Origin: Brucella intermedia LMG 3301 | GTDB lineage: Bacteria; Pseudomonadota; Alphaproteobacteria; Rhizobiales; Rhizobiaceae | DNA: 64,000 nt | Assembly (NCBI RefSeq): GCF_000182645.1 | Contig: NZ_ACQA01000002.1 | Coordinates: forward strand, 1,793,001-1,857,000 | Direction of reading: 5' to 3' | Shown: positions 25,988 through 35,374 of the stretch, in pieces | Numbering within the stretch: the first letter of the stretch is position 1 | Layout of the letters: every line of letters starts with the position of its first letter | The notes under the pieces: generated by a model | The model's database searches: none | Told to the model about the DNA's origin: nothing | What the model saw: only the letters and a program-made list of their open reading frames with translations | Position numbers and translations under genes: made by a program

Positions 25988-28072
25988 TTAGAACGTGCCC
26001 TTGATACCGACGCCGAATGTGCGTGGCGTGGTTATACTTGCCTCGATGCCACCAATGCCGCGGTTCTGCTGCAGATAGGTTGGAGTGCGCTCGTCGAAGA
26101 TATTCTTCACATAGCCATAAAGCTGCAGCGATTCATGGAAATCATAGCTCACTCGCGCGTCGGCAATCGTATAGGCGTCCACGACATAGATCGGTGTATT
26201 GGCAAGGTCTGAATAGTAGCCGTCAGTGTGGCGAACCTGTCCGGAGATATTGAGCTTTTCCGTTGCATCCCAGCTCGCACCGATGCTGAACATATAACCG
26301 GGAGACTTGGCGAACTCATTGCCCTCATAGCTTACATTGCTCGAAATTTCGTCGATTTCGGTGCGGAGAATACCAGCACTTGTCTTGATCGTCAGATTAG
26401 ACAAAAGCTGATAGTCGAGCCCCATTTCAAGACCATAGGCATGAGCCTTTTCGGCATTGATCGTATAGGATTGCGCCACACCGGGAGAGACGACGACAGG
26501 AATGTTGTACTGGGCGTTCTTGAAGTCCATGTAGAACAGATTGCCTGTCAGCGTGAGCTTGTCGTCGAGCAGATTGGCGCGCGTGAACAACTCGTAGTTC
26601 CACAGTGTCTCATCCTCAAAAGGCTTCCACTGCCGCGAATTGAGATTGAGGGAAACCCCGCCGGGGTTGTAACCTTTGCTGACCAACGCTCCGATCGTCA
26701 GATCGGGGGTGACAGCATATGCCAGCGATACCTTTGGCAAGAGCGCGGAGAATGTTTCGTCGTAATCGAGTGGCGTTGGCGCCAGTGCCGATTTTCCGAT
26801 GCGCTGTACACGATCCTGCTGGTAACGTAGCCCACCGGTCAACGTCCACTGGTCATCGAGCCGGTAGCTCACTTCGGCAAAAAGCCCCAGATTGTCTTTC
26901 GTATCGTCAAACGTCGTCGTGCCTTGAAGCAGCATGAACTCGTCCGACTTGGTATTGGCGTAGAAAATACCGGCGACACCGCTGATGACGTCTTCCTGCT
27001 CGCCAAACGTGATACGAGACTCATTGGAAATGTTCTTCTGATTGATATCGGCCTTGCCGTTATTCGCAATGCCGGTATGGCGATGCACCGAGGAGGCGGA
27101 ATATTGCGCCTGATTGTAGAATTTCACGCCGTTGCCGAAATCATAGCCGACATCAAGGATGCCTGTATTGGTATCCTGCTTCCAGCTTGGCATGGTCGTG
27201 GTCAGATGTTCGAGCTCATCGAATGGTGCGGATGCTGCTTCCTGGCTTGGACGGTTGGATCGATTGTGGGAATAGGTCAGCTTTGCCGTAAGGCCTGGTA
27301 TCTCCGCTGGTTCCCACAGCAGTTTCAGCCGTGCATTCAACGCCTCGAAATCCTGATTTGTCTTTTCGGAAATGAAGTTGGGGCTGATATAGTCGATGAA
27401 GGTATCGCGGCCCGAATAGTCGATCGCGAGGCGCGCGGCCAGCTCATCCTTGTAGATGGGACTGTTCAGCATGATTGAGGTGCGTTTGGTATTGTAGTTG
27501 CCGATCTCGACCTGATAAGCACCTTCACGTGTGAATACCGGGTCCTTGGTGTTCACGATGATCGCACCTGCAATTGCATTCGCACCCTGAGATGTAGTCT
27601 GTGGGCCACGGAACACCTCGATACTATCGAGGTCCCACACCGAAGTCGCGCCGAAGTAATATTCGTTATAATTCAGATAATGCCCATCGAGATTGATCGT
27701 GGCGCGCGGCACGGTGCCGCCCCAGAACACGTTCTGCCCTGTGTTTGGGCCCTGCGTATCCTGCCCGCGAATAATAGGAGCGCCGACATTGTCGGTATAG
27801 ATGACGTTCGGAACGTTCGCGATCACTTCAGCCACGGATGAATCGCCTGTCTTTTCCTTGTCGATTTCCTTGGCCGAAATGACGGTGACAGATGACGCCG
27901 TGTTCTTGATGTCGCGCGCAACTTTTTCCCCTGTCACGACCACAGTATCAAGCACAATCGCATCGGAGCTGGCTTTCGCAGCCTCCTGGGCAAGCGCAGG
28001 CGTTACCACAAACACCGCCAGCGTGAGTGCACTGGCGCTGGACATCAAGCCACGATTCAAACGGATATTCAT
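25988..28072 (-). CDS. TonB-dependent outer-membrane receptor, siderophore type
   Basis: A 694-residue receptor from the ATG at 28072 (a TTG 12 bases upstream is less likely). Signal peptide (ASALTLAVFVVTPALAQ), TonB box DTVVVTG near residue 45, plug domain with VEVFRGPQ-like motif SIEVFRGPQTTSQGANAIAGAI, and a beta barrel ending in an aromatic residue (GVGIKGTF). It would import an iron chelate across the outer membrane with TonB-ExbBD. It is divergent from the IclR regulator and precedes the monooxygenase, whose substrate may be the ligand. Siderophore identity is not readable. Confidence 0.94.
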   Translation of the reverse strand: MNIRLNRGLMSSASALTLAVFVVTPALAQEAAKASSDAIVLDTVVVTGEKVARDIKNTASSVTVISAKEIDKEKTGDSSVAEVIANVPNVIYTDNVGAPIIRGQDTQGPNTGQNVFWGGTVPRATINLDGHYLNYNEYYFGATSVWDLDSIEVFRGPQTTSQGANAIAGAIIVNTKDPVFTREGAYQVEIGNYNTKRTSIMLNSPIYKDELAARLAIDYSGRDTFIDYISPNFISEKTNQDFEALNARLKLLWEPAEIPGLTAKLTYSHNRSNRPSQEAASAPFDELEHLTTTMPSWKQDTNTGILDVGYDFGNGVKFYNQAQYSASSVHRHTGIANNGKADINQKNISNESRITFGEQEDVISGVAGIFYANTKSDEFMLLQGTTTFDDTKDNLGLFAEVSYRLDDQWTLTGGLRYQQDRVQRIGKSALAPTPLDYDETFSALLPKVSLAYAVTPDLTIGALVSKGYNPGGVSLNLNSRQWKPFEDETLWNYELFTRANLLDDKLTLTGNLFYMDFKNAQYNIPVVVSPGVAQSYTINAEKAHAYGLEMGLDYQLLSNLTIKTSAGILRTEIDEISSNVSYEGNEFAKSPGYMFSIGASWDATEKLNISGQVRHTDGYYSDLANTPIYVVDAYTIADARVSYDFHESLQLYGYVKNIFDERTPTYLQQNRGIGGIEASITTPRTFGVGIKGTF

Positions 28073-28126
28073 AAGTCGCCCCAAACATGAGTATATTAGT
28101 CATGTTCTGTTAAAGCATAAGGGTGT

Positions 28127-28145
28127 CATTCCGCAATAAGGAATG
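28127..28145. promoter_or_regulatory. Candidate IclR operator, site 1
   Basis: CATTCCGCAATAAGGAATG: a perfect 6-bp inverted repeat (CATTCC/GGAATG) around GCAATAA, in the divergent region between the TonB receptor and the IclR gene. A 15-of-19 match lies at 30001-30019 in the next divergent region. Confidence 0.6.
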
Positions 28146-28334
28146 CATGCCGCAATACAGTATACTATCAAGCCTCCGATATGTGTTGCATGCCCGCAAC
28201 AGTGAGGGAGGGCCAATTCAATCCGTCCAAAACCCTCGAGGTTCGCCCATCGCATTCGCAATGCAGAGGGCATGACTTTCCAACGGCTTGTCGCTAAACA
28301 TTGTTTTGCTATTACCGCGGAGGAGGCAAAGCAT

Positions 28335-29147
28335 TTGAACGAGAACGACCTGTCCGATGAGAGCGACACCACGAGTGAAAAACGCTCGGGTACAATACAG
28401 TCGGTTTCCATTGCCGCGCGCTTTCTCCGGATTCTGGCCAATGCTGAAACCGAGCTTGCGTTGGGCGAAGTCGCTCGACGGGCAAAGACGGGAGGATCGA
28501 CAGCGCATCGTTATCTGCAGAGCCTTGTCAAGGAAGGCCTTGCGAAACAGGACGCTGCGAGCGGTCTTTACGATCTGGGGCCGACTGCGCTGAGCATCGG
28601 CATTGGCGCTTTGAAACGTGTGGACGCCGTGGAGATTGCGGCGCAACACATGAAGGCCCTTTCGCAACGACATGCCGTCAGTGGTGGTGTTGCTATCTGG
28701 ACAGATCGTGGCCCGACCCTCGTGCGCTGGTATCGAAGTGCGTATTTCTCGGTCAATCCTCTGGCTCTGGGAGACACATTGCCCATCGATAATACGGCTT
28801 GCGGTCTGGTTTTTCAGGCTTTTCTACCCAAGGCTACGGTCGATGCAGCGCGTAAGGTACAGCCAGCTCACTTTCGGGGCAGCCCGCCGGCAAAGTCATT
28901 GCTGGACCAAGTGCGCAACGAACGATGGTCCGAAATGACCAGCCATCTTCTTTCAAATGTTACAGGGCAGGCCGCACCGGTCTTCGACGCGCAGCGGGAA
29001 ATCGTTTGCGTCATGACGACGGTGGCTGATCTTGGACAATTGCGAAGCGAGGACGAGCGGAGAGCGCTCTTTCATGAGGCGTCACTGGTCAATCAGGCAA
29101 CTGGCGGAAGGATCGTAGACGGGGAGGGGGGCGACGCCATCGATTGA
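28335..29147 (+). CDS. IclR-family transcriptional regulator
   Basis: A 270-residue regulator from the TTG at 28335, preferred because GGAGG lies 8 bases before it; an ATG at 28272 would add 21 residues but has no good ribosome site. An N-terminal winged HTH (SVSIAARFLRIL, LALGEVARRAKTGGSTAHRYLQSLVKEGLA) is followed by the IclR ligand domain (GALKRVDAVEIAAQHMKALSQ, GDTLPIDNTACGLVF). Placed between the TonB receptor and the importer genes, it likely controls both by the two matching inverted repeats. The ligand may be the chelator or its breakdown product. Confidence 0.9.
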   Translation: MNENDLSDESDTTSEKRSGTIQSVSIAARFLRILANAETELALGEVARRAKTGGSTAHRYLQSLVKEGLAKQDAASGLYDLGPTALSIGIGALKRVDAVEIAAQHMKALSQRHAVSGGVAIWTDRGPTLVRWYRSAYFSVNPLALGDTLPIDNTACGLVFQAFLPKATVDAARKVQPAHFRGSPPAKSLLDQVRNERWSEMTSHLLSNVTGQAAPVFDAQREIVCVMTTVADLGQLRSEDERRALFHEASLVNQATGGRIVDGEGGDAID

Positions 29148-29151
29148 AATG

Positions 29152-29946
29152 TCACGGAGATTGCGGGGGCGTTCCTCGGGGGACGACGAGCGGCGTTCCC
29201 GAAACCGGATCGGTAATGATTACCGATGCAAGGCCGAACACATCTTCTATCAGCTTTTCTGTAACGATCTCGGATGGAGCGCCTTCCGCCATGATCGCCC
29301 CGTTTCGCATGGCCACCAGATGTGAAGCATATCGGCAGGCATGATTGAGATCGTGTAGTACGGCAACGACAGTCCGGCCCTCGCGGTTAAGTTCCGCCAG
29401 CAATTCCAGAAGTTCGATCTGATGCGCGATATCGAGATAAGTTGTCGGTTCATCGAGCAGAAGGATCGGTGTTTCCTGGGCCAGGACAAGAGCAATCCAG
29501 ACGCGCTGACGCTGGCCGCCGGAAAGTTCGTTGACTGAACGGTTGGCGAGGTCGGAAATACGGGTGACTTCCAGGGCGCGTGCTACTGCTTCCTCGTCCT
29601 CCACTGACCATTGCCGCAGAAAGGACTGATGCGGATACCGACCTCGAGATACCAGATCCGCAACGGTGATGCCGTCTGGGGCGACCGAGGTTTGTGGCAG
29701 AAGACCAAGCCTGCGCGCGACTTCCTTCGCCGGCAAATGGCTTATGTTCCTGCCATCCAGCACGACTTTTCCACTGACCGGAGCAAGCAATGGTGACAAG
29801 GCACGCAGCAATGTGGACTTCCCGCACGCATTGGGACCGACAATGACAGTGAAAGACGCATCGGGAATAATGATCGACAAGTTCTCGACGATGACCCGAT
29901 CATCGTAGCGCAATGTAATGGCGTCTGCATGCAGGCGTTGCATCAT
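29152..29946 (-). CDS. Iron-siderophore ABC importer ATPase (FecE/FepC type)
   Basis: A 264-residue ATPase. Walker A GPNACGKST near residue 38, signature [17 protein letters not shown] near 140, Walker B LLLDEPTTYLDI, H-loop LHDLNHACRYA. FecE-type features (Q-loop LLPQTSVAPDGITV, RGRYPHQSFLRQW) are specific for siderophore/cobalamin importers. Two adjacent ATGs at 29946 and 29943; an upstream ATG at 29991 is possible. It lies on the strand opposite to the binding protein and permeases, with a shared promoter region, and converges closely with the IclR gene (4 bases apart). Confidence 0.93.
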   Translation of the reverse strand: MMQRLHADAITLRYDDRVIVENLSIIIPDASFTVIVGPNACGKSTLLRALSPLLAPVSGKVVLDGRNISHLPAKEVARRLGLLPQTSVAPDGITVADLVSRGRYPHQSFLRQWSVEDEEAVARALEVTRISDLANRSVNELSGGQRQRVWIALVLAQETPILLLDEPTTYLDIAHQIELLELLAELNREGRTVVAVLHDLNHACRYASHLVAMRNGAIMAEGAPSEIVTEKLIEDVFGLASVIITDPVSGTPLVVPRGTPPQSP

Positions 29947-30000
29947 GGTTGGTCGTCCCTGGAGGAAATCACGTGGCTGTTCGTATTGCATTGTAGAACG

Positions 30001-30019
30001 CATTCTGCAATATGGAGTA
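30001..30019. promoter_or_regulatory. Candidate IclR operator, site 2
   Basis: CATTCTGCAATATGGAGTA matches site 1 (28127-28145) at 15 of 19 positions. It lies between the divergent ATPase and binding-protein genes, where one regulator could control both directions. Confidence 0.5.
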
Positions 30020-30170
30020 ATCAGCTCCAGTTTTCGGAGCCGAAGCAGACCGCTCGCTCCTTGTTCGATAACGGCGCAGTGTTTTCCCATTCGAAACGCT
30101 GGCTGGTCGCGCGTTCGTTCGGAAAGCTTTCCATCTGAAGATTTCCAATTTGCGTTGGTGGAGAATAGCC

Positions 30171-31133
30171 ATGCAAGCTGCACGTCCGATTTTCTTGCTT
30201 CTCGCCACCATGGTCATTCTGTTTTCTCCACCTCGGACGGTCATGGTCGCCGAACAGGCCTGGCCACGTACCGTAAAGCATGAAGCGGGCGAACTCGTAC
30301 TGAAAACCAAACCCGTTCGCATCGTATCGACCACACCCAGCATAACCGGTATACTGCTGGCCATGGGCGCTCCTCTGGTTGCGACAGCCGCGACGACCCC
30401 GAGCCCACTGACAGATAACAAGGGCTTCTTCCTTCAATGGGCAGAAGTTGCCGACGAGCGGGGCGTCGAAGTGCTATATCCCAATCTCGAATTCGACATG
30501 GAAGCTATTATCGGGGTTGAACCGGACCTGCTGATCGCATCGGCGACCGGAGCCGACAGTGTCGTTCAACATTATAGCGAATTGGAAGCGCAAGGCATTC
30601 CAACGCTGGTCGTCAATTATTCCAACCAGAGCTGGCAGGAGATTGCTACTGAGCTCGGCACAGCGTTGGGGTTGGAAGATGAGACCGGCGCGACGATCGC
30701 CCGTTTCGACGCCAAGGTTGCAGAGGTGGCTGCAACGATTATGCCGCCCAACGAACCGGTTACAATCGTCGGCTACAATATCGGAAACAGTTACTCGGTC
30801 GGCAGAACCTCAAGCCCGCAGTCCCTGCTTCTGCAAGCATTGGGTTTCAAGGTCGATGGCTTGCCCGATACGGTAGCCAAGGATGTCAGACGCCGGTCTG
30901 ATTTCGATTTCATTTCCCACGAGAACCTCTCGGCAGCGATTACAGGCAAGAGCATTTTTCTATTGCGCGGCTCACAAAATGACGTTCAGGCATTGCTGGA
31001 AGATCCAGTACTGGCGAACCTTCCTGCGGTCCGCGATCATAACGTCTATCCTCTCGGACCATCTTCATTCCGTATCGACTATTATTCCGGTCTCCAGATG
31101 ATCGAGGCTGTCGCGTCCAATTTTCGCAAATGA
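30171..31133 (+). CDS. Iron-siderophore periplasmic binding protein (FepB/FhuD class)
   Basis: A 320-residue exported protein from the ATG at 30171 behind GGTGGAG. Signal peptide (PIFLLLATMVILFSPPRTVMVAEQ), then the cluster A-2 pattern: RIVSTTPSITGILLAMGAPLVA, ALIGVEPDLLIAS-like sequence IIGVEPDLLIASATGAD, the bridging helix, and NVYPLGPSSFRIDYYSGLQMIEAVA at the end. It carries the chelate from receptor to permease. Overlaps the next gene by 4 bases. Confidence 0.92.
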   Translation: MQAARPIFLLLATMVILFSPPRTVMVAEQAWPRTVKHEAGELVLKTKPVRIVSTTPSITGILLAMGAPLVATAATTPSPLTDNKGFFLQWAEVADERGVEVLYPNLEFDMEAIIGVEPDLLIASATGADSVVQHYSELEAQGIPTLVVNYSNQSWQEIATELGTALGLEDETGATIARFDAKVAEVAATIMPPNEPVTIVGYNIGNSYSVGRTSSPQSLLLQALGFKVDGLPDTVAKDVRRRSDFDFISHENLSAAITGKSIFLLRGSQNDVQALLEDPVLANLPAVRDHNVYPLGPSSFRIDYYSGLQMIEAVASNFRK

Positions 31134-32164
31134 TGCCCAGACGGATACAATTCATCATGCCATTGCAGAAGCGGCGTGTTCGGGGTCTTGTTATTGTCGC
31201 CGCCAGTTTAGCCGCTATGGCGCTTTGCAGCCTTGCTCTGGGCTCCCGGTCAATCGCCCTTACCGAGACCATCCATGCGCTATGGCAGCCTGATTTTTCG
31301 AACAACGAACATCTTGTCATTCTCGAACTGCGTATCCCGCGCACCATCGTTGCAATCATCGCAGGGATGGCTCTTGGAACCGCTGGCGCCATCATGCAGG
31401 CTGTAACGCGCAATCCGCTCGCCGAACCAGGATTGCTGGGGATCAATGCAGGTGCAGCCGTCGCGGTCATTCTGGGGATCGTGACCTTTAACCTGACGAC
31501 AATGGCGCAATATGTCTGGTTCGGATTTGCGGGCGCTGCTCTTGCAGGAATTGCCGTCTTCATTCTCGGAGACACCCACGGCAAAGCGAATAATCCCGTG
31601 CAATTGGTGCTGGCCGGAGCCGGATTGTCGGTTGTGCTTGCATCGGTCACGGGCATTGTTGTCATCAATGCACCGCTCGCTGTCCTTGACCAGTTTCGTC
31701 ACTGGGCCGCAGGCTCCGTTGAGGGGCGCGGCCTTGATGTCGTCGCCATTCTGGCTCCGGCAGTCATCGCAGGGCTTGGCGTGGCGATGTCGATCGCCGG
31801 AAACCTGAATGCAATGGCGCTGGGCAGGGATTTTGGTGCTGCGCTTGGCGTCAACCTGCACGTGACCTGGCTTGTGGCCTGTCTTTCCGTAATGCTTCTG
31901 GCAGGTTCTGCCACTGCTGGGGCTGGCCCCATCGCGTTCGTCGGACTGGTGGCTCCTCATCTGGCCCGGACCATCACTGGACCGGACTATCGTTGGATAC
32001 TGCCATATTCCGCATTGCTGGCGTCCAATCTTTTGCTAGGCGCTGACATCATAGGAAGGCTGATTGTAGCACCTTCGGAAGTTGCAGCCGGGATTGTCTC
32101 CATGTTGATCGGCGGGCCGTTCTTTATCTTTGTCGTGCGCAAATTCCGGTTGACGAAACTATGA
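31130..32164 (+). CDS. FecCD-family siderophore importer permease (FepD type)
   Basis: A 344-residue inner-membrane permease with about ten hydrophobic segments. FecCD motifs are present: LRIPRTIVAIIAGMALGTAGAIMQ near residue 65, NPLAEPGLLGINAGAA, and the ATPase-contact region ALGVNLHVTW and GPIAFVGLVAPHLAR. ATG at 31130 overlaps the binding-protein stop; a second ATG follows directly. It pairs with the next permease. Confidence 0.94.
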   Translation: MMPRRIQFIMPLQKRRVRGLVIVAASLAAMALCSLALGSRSIALTETIHALWQPDFSNNEHLVILELRIPRTIVAIIAGMALGTAGAIMQAVTRNPLAEPGLLGINAGAAVAVILGIVTFNLTTMAQYVWFGFAGAALAGIAVFILGDTHGKANNPVQLVLAGAGLSVVLASVTGIVVINAPLAVLDQFRHWAAGSVEGRGLDVVAILAPAVIAGLGVAMSIAGNLNAMALGRDFGAALGVNLHVTWLVACLSVMLLAGSATAGAGPIAFVGLVAPHLARTITGPDYRWILPYSALLASNLLLGADIIGRLIVAPSEVAAGIVSMLIGGPFFIFVVRKFRLTKL

Positions 32165-33192
32165 GCACATCAATGAATATATTTCGGATAGGTCCTGTTT
32201 CTGTTCGCTGGAAATCGCGCCCATTGATGATCTGCTGCCTCTTGCTTGCAGCCATCCTGCTGCTTGCGGTTTTCCATATCGCAACAGGTACAATGTCATT
32301 CAGCTCTTTCCAGGTCATTTCGAGTCTGGTTGGTGGAAGCGACAACGCGACCGCCGATCGCATAATCCAGCGCGTACGTTTACCTCGCCTTGTCACAGCC
32401 TTGTTTGTGGGTGCTTCACTCGGTATGGCAGGCGCGATCTTCCAATCAATCTCGCGCAATGCCCTTGGCTCGCCCGACGTGATCGGCTTTACGACAGGTG
32501 CAGCAACTGGCGCTATTGCACAAATCATATTGTTCAATGCCGGTCCGCTTGAAACAGCGCTTTCAGCCGTTGCAAGTGGAATGGCGGCGGCAGTTCTTGT
32601 GTTTATGTTGGCTGTCAAGGGGCGACGAACCGGCGGCTATAGGCTTATCCTTGTCGGAATTGGCGTGGGGGCCATTCTTTCGGGCATCAATACCGTACTT
32701 CTGGTCGCGGGCGATCTGGACCAGGCCGCGTCGGCCCAACTCTGGCTATCGGGATCACTCAATACAAGAAGCTGGGCACATGTTGTCCCAGCAATGGTCG
32801 GTTTCGCGGTAACCGTGCCGTTGGCGCTTCATTACGCCAAATCTGTCAATATCTTGGAAATGGGCGATGATGCAGCATGCCAGCTCGGCATCCAGCCGGA
32901 GCGTACGCGTCTGGCAATGGTGTTGGTCGCGGTCACGCTAACATCTGTTGCTACCGCATCCGCCGGACCGATTTCCTTTGTCGCTCTGGCAGCGCCACAG
33001 TTGGCCCGGCGTCTGACGGCGAGTTCGAATGTCCCACTCATTTCGGGCGCCCTTATGGGGGCAACCCTTCTGGTGGTTGCTGACTTGTTAAGCCAGCATG
33101 TGCCATTCGGCATCAAAATGCCGATTGGTCTTACGACCGGGCTATTAGGGGGACTTTATCTCCTCTGGGTTCTTGCTTGCCAAAAAAAGTGA
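32161..33192 (+). CDS. FecCD-family siderophore importer permease (FepG type)
   Basis: A 343-residue permease with the same motif series: VRLPRLVTALFVGASLGMAGAIFQ, NALGSPDVIGFTTGAA, QLGIQPERTR and GPISFVALAAPQLAR. Its ATG overlaps the upstream stop by 4 bases. The two permeases form the heterodimeric channel used with the ATPase at 29152-29946. Last gene of the plus-strand operon. Confidence 0.94.
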   Translation: MSTSMNIFRIGPVSVRWKSRPLMICCLLLAAILLLAVFHIATGTMSFSSFQVISSLVGGSDNATADRIIQRVRLPRLVTALFVGASLGMAGAIFQSISRNALGSPDVIGFTTGAATGAIAQIILFNAGPLETALSAVASGMAAAVLVFMLAVKGRRTGGYRLILVGIGVGAILSGINTVLLVAGDLDQAASAQLWLSGSLNTRSWAHVVPAMVGFAVTVPLALHYAKSVNILEMGDDAACQLGIQPERTRLAMVLVAVTLTSVATASAGPISFVALAAPQLARRLTASSNVPLISGALMGATLLVVADLLSQHVPFGIKMPIGLTTGLLGGLYLLWVLACQKK

Positions 33193-33339
33193 TTAGTTCT
33201 AGTTGAGAAGCACCGTAAATCAGCGAAACAGATGGCTCACGCCAGGACCTTGGCGACGCTGAGCGGCTCGACTGTCTCGTGAGAATTACGCGCAGCGCCG
33301 GCCCAGCTTCAACAGAGATGGACCAGCACCCGATGCTGT

Positions 33340-34341
33340 TTAGTAATCGGTGATCTTTTTCATGTAGCGGCGACCATCCAGCATGACCTGCTCACGCTTC
33401 GCCGCCAGTTTGTAGGCAAATTTCCAAAGCGCATCGAAGAAAATCAACGGCACGAAATATCCCTTGAAAGTGTCATCTATGTCAGCGAGATCGAGTTTCG
33501 CTGCATCCAGCACCAATATATTGTCCGGCTCGCCGAAACGGTACAGGAAATCCCGGCCACGCTCGGCCAGCGCACGCGTTTCATCGAGTCCAATCATGAC
33601 GACGAAGCAGGCATTTTTATCGACGACTTCGAATGGGCCATGGAAGAACTCATTGGCGTGGATAGCTTGCGAGTTGATCCACAGCATTTCCATGAGCACG
33701 CAGATGGAGAATGAATAGGCTGCGCCATAAACCGGACCGCTAGCCATGGTGTACACGACTTTTTCGCGGCCGTAGCGCTCTGCATATCTGGTAAAGGTTT
33801 CATCAAAATGCTGCTGACCGCGTTCAATGGCCGGTTGCAGTGCCGGCAGGCTTTCCAGCAGTTTGGGCAGCAGGCTGGTCTTGTCGCGTAAATCGACAAT
33901 GCCCGCCAGCAACATGTAAAGCACGCTGTAATTGCTGTCGGCACCATCGATCGGAATGCCGGTGGTGTAGGACGCCTGGTATTGCAGCACGTGGTCGGCG
34001 GCGGCGGCGAGCGGCGATTGCGGATCCAGCGTCAGGGAGATCACGCAGGCGCCCCGGCGACGGGCATGTTCTGCCGCCCGCACCGTTTCCTTGGTGGTGC
34101 CCGTCTGGGAGCACAGAATTACAATGGCATCGCTGTTGAGGCGACGCGGGTCGCGTGTGACGAACTCCTCGCCATTATAGACATCAGAGGTCAGCAGTCC
34201 CGAATGGCGATCCAGAAAATACTTGCCCGGATGCATGATTGACAGCGATCCGCCGCAGGCAACCAGAAACACATGCGAAAAATCCCGCTGCGCAAGCGCA
34301 TTCAGGGTTTCAGCAATATCGGTAGGAAGTTGTTTGGGCAT
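33340..34341 (-). CDS. frlB: SIS-domain fructosamine-6-phosphate deglycase (FrlB/FraB-like)
   Basis: A 333-residue protein with two SIS domains. Phosphosugar-binding segments are seen in FLVACGGSLSIMHPGKY, ILCSQTGTTKETV and TMASGPVYGAAYSF, and the HANEFFHGPFE segment carries the Glu and His expected for FrlB/FraB-type deglycases. It would split a 6-phosphofructosyl amino acid into glucose-6-phosphate and the amino acid. The start at 34341 lies behind AGAGGAAT. It is divergent from a PfkB kinase, the partner that makes the phosphorylated substrate; a LacI operator lies between them. A glucosamine-6-phosphate isomerase role is less likely in this setting. Confidence 0.85.
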   Translation of the reverse strand: MPKQLPTDIAETLNALAQRDFSHVFLVACGGSLSIMHPGKYFLDRHSGLLTSDVYNGEEFVTRDPRRLNSDAIVILCSQTGTTKETVRAAEHARRRGACVISLTLDPQSPLAAAADHVLQYQASYTTGIPIDGADSNYSVLYMLLAGIVDLRDKTSLLPKLLESLPALQPAIERGQQHFDETFTRYAERYGREKVVYTMASGPVYGAAYSFSICVLMEMLWINSQAIHANEFFHGPFEVVDKNACFVVMIGLDETRALAERGRDFLYRFGEPDNILVLDAAKLDLADIDDTFKGYFVPLIFFDALWKFAYKLAAKREQVMLDGRRYMKKITDY

Positions 34342-34456
34342 TCTATTCCTCTTTTCAGCGTCTTGAAGAGCCTGGCTGCGCCGATCGGCAGCCGTTCCGG
34401 TCCAGTGCAACATTTCCCGGTACCAACCCCGCGATACATTGACAGTTCTACTTTAG

Positions 34457-34474
34457 TGTGCGAACGTTCTCACA
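34457..34474. promoter_or_regulatory. LacI-family operator, site 1
   Basis: TGTGCGAACGTTCTCACA, an imperfect palindrome centred on AACGTT. Its reverse complement differs at only one of 18 positions from the site at 36590-36607. It lies between the divergent deglycase and kinase genes, and TTGACA hexamers occur on both sides in outward directions, so repressor binding would block both promoters. Confidence 0.85.
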
Positions 34475-34497
34475 TCTTGTCAATTGGGAAAATAAGA

Positions 34498-35334
34498 ATG
34501 ATCAAAATCGCGGCGATGGGCGATAATGTCGTCGATTGTTACATTTCGCGTCGGGAAATGTTTCCAGGCGGTAACTGTGTCAATGTCGCTATCCATATGA
34601 GCCGTTTTGGGGCCGAGGCGGCCTATATCGGTGTGGTTGCCGCAGATGCGGCCGGAAGGGTCATTCAGGCCGCACTGCGCGACGAGGACGTCGATACTTC
34701 GCATCTGCGCATGGAGGGCACAGGCAAGACGGCCTATTGCATCATTGGTCATCGCGGTAACAATGATCGCTATTTCATCCGCTTTGATCTCGGAGTGTCG
34801 ATGTTTGAGCCGAGCGCCGCCGATATTCAGTTTGCGCGCCGGTTCGATGCCGTCCATATCGGTCAGTCGAGCGGCCTTGACGGCTGGCTGGATGCCATTG
34901 CGCCGCAACGTCTGTCCTATGATTTCTCCACCCGTCGCGACGTGGAACACTATCGACGCATCGGCCCGAAATGCTTTCTGGCCGCTGTTTCGGGCGGTGA
35001 GCTTTCGCCGGACGAGATTACGGCGACCATTGCCTGCCTGCGCGAGAGCGGCGCGGATTGGGTGCTGGTCACCCGCGGCACCAAGGGCGCAGTTCTTGCC
35101 AGTGCGCAAGGGGTTTTCCATACCGAAGCAACGCCGATTGTGGCGGTTGACACGTTAGGCGCTGGTGACAGTTTCATCGCCCGCACCCTTTATGGCCTGG
35201 TGAAAGGCGAGGCGCCCGCAACATTGCTACAGGCGGCGTCACGCGTTGCTGCGGCGACATGTGGCCAATATGGTGGTACAGGTCATGCCGCGCCGATTGA
35301 TCTCGGCGAGCCTATAGCCGAGTTGCAGGATTGA
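34498..35334 (+). CDS. frlD: PfkB-family fructosamine 6-kinase (FrlD-like)
   Basis: A 278-residue carbohydrate kinase. N-terminal MIKIAAMGDNVVDCY and the substrate motif FPGGNCVNVAIHMSRFG; the C-terminal PfkB signature DTLGAGDSFIAR contains the catalytic Asp and anion hole. FrlD phosphorylates fructosyl-lysine at C6; this protein has the same compact length. The start at 34498 follows GGGAAAAT; the frame is open much further upstream, but that part overlaps the operator and the divergent gene. Likely works with the adjacent deglycase. Confidence 0.87.
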   Translation: MIKIAAMGDNVVDCYISRREMFPGGNCVNVAIHMSRFGAEAAYIGVVAADAAGRVIQAALRDEDVDTSHLRMEGTGKTAYCIIGHRGNNDRYFIRFDLGVSMFEPSAADIQFARRFDAVHIGQSSGLDGWLDAIAPQRLSYDFSTRRDVEHYRRIGPKCFLAAVSGGELSPDEITATIACLRESGADWVLVTRGTKGAVLASAQGVFHTEATPIVAVDTLGAGDSFIARTLYGLVKGEAPATLLQAASRVAAATCGQYGGTGHAAPIDLGEPIAELQD

Positions 35335-35374
35335 GCTCGCTGCGCATGTCTTTTCGAGGTTAAGACCGGCCAGA

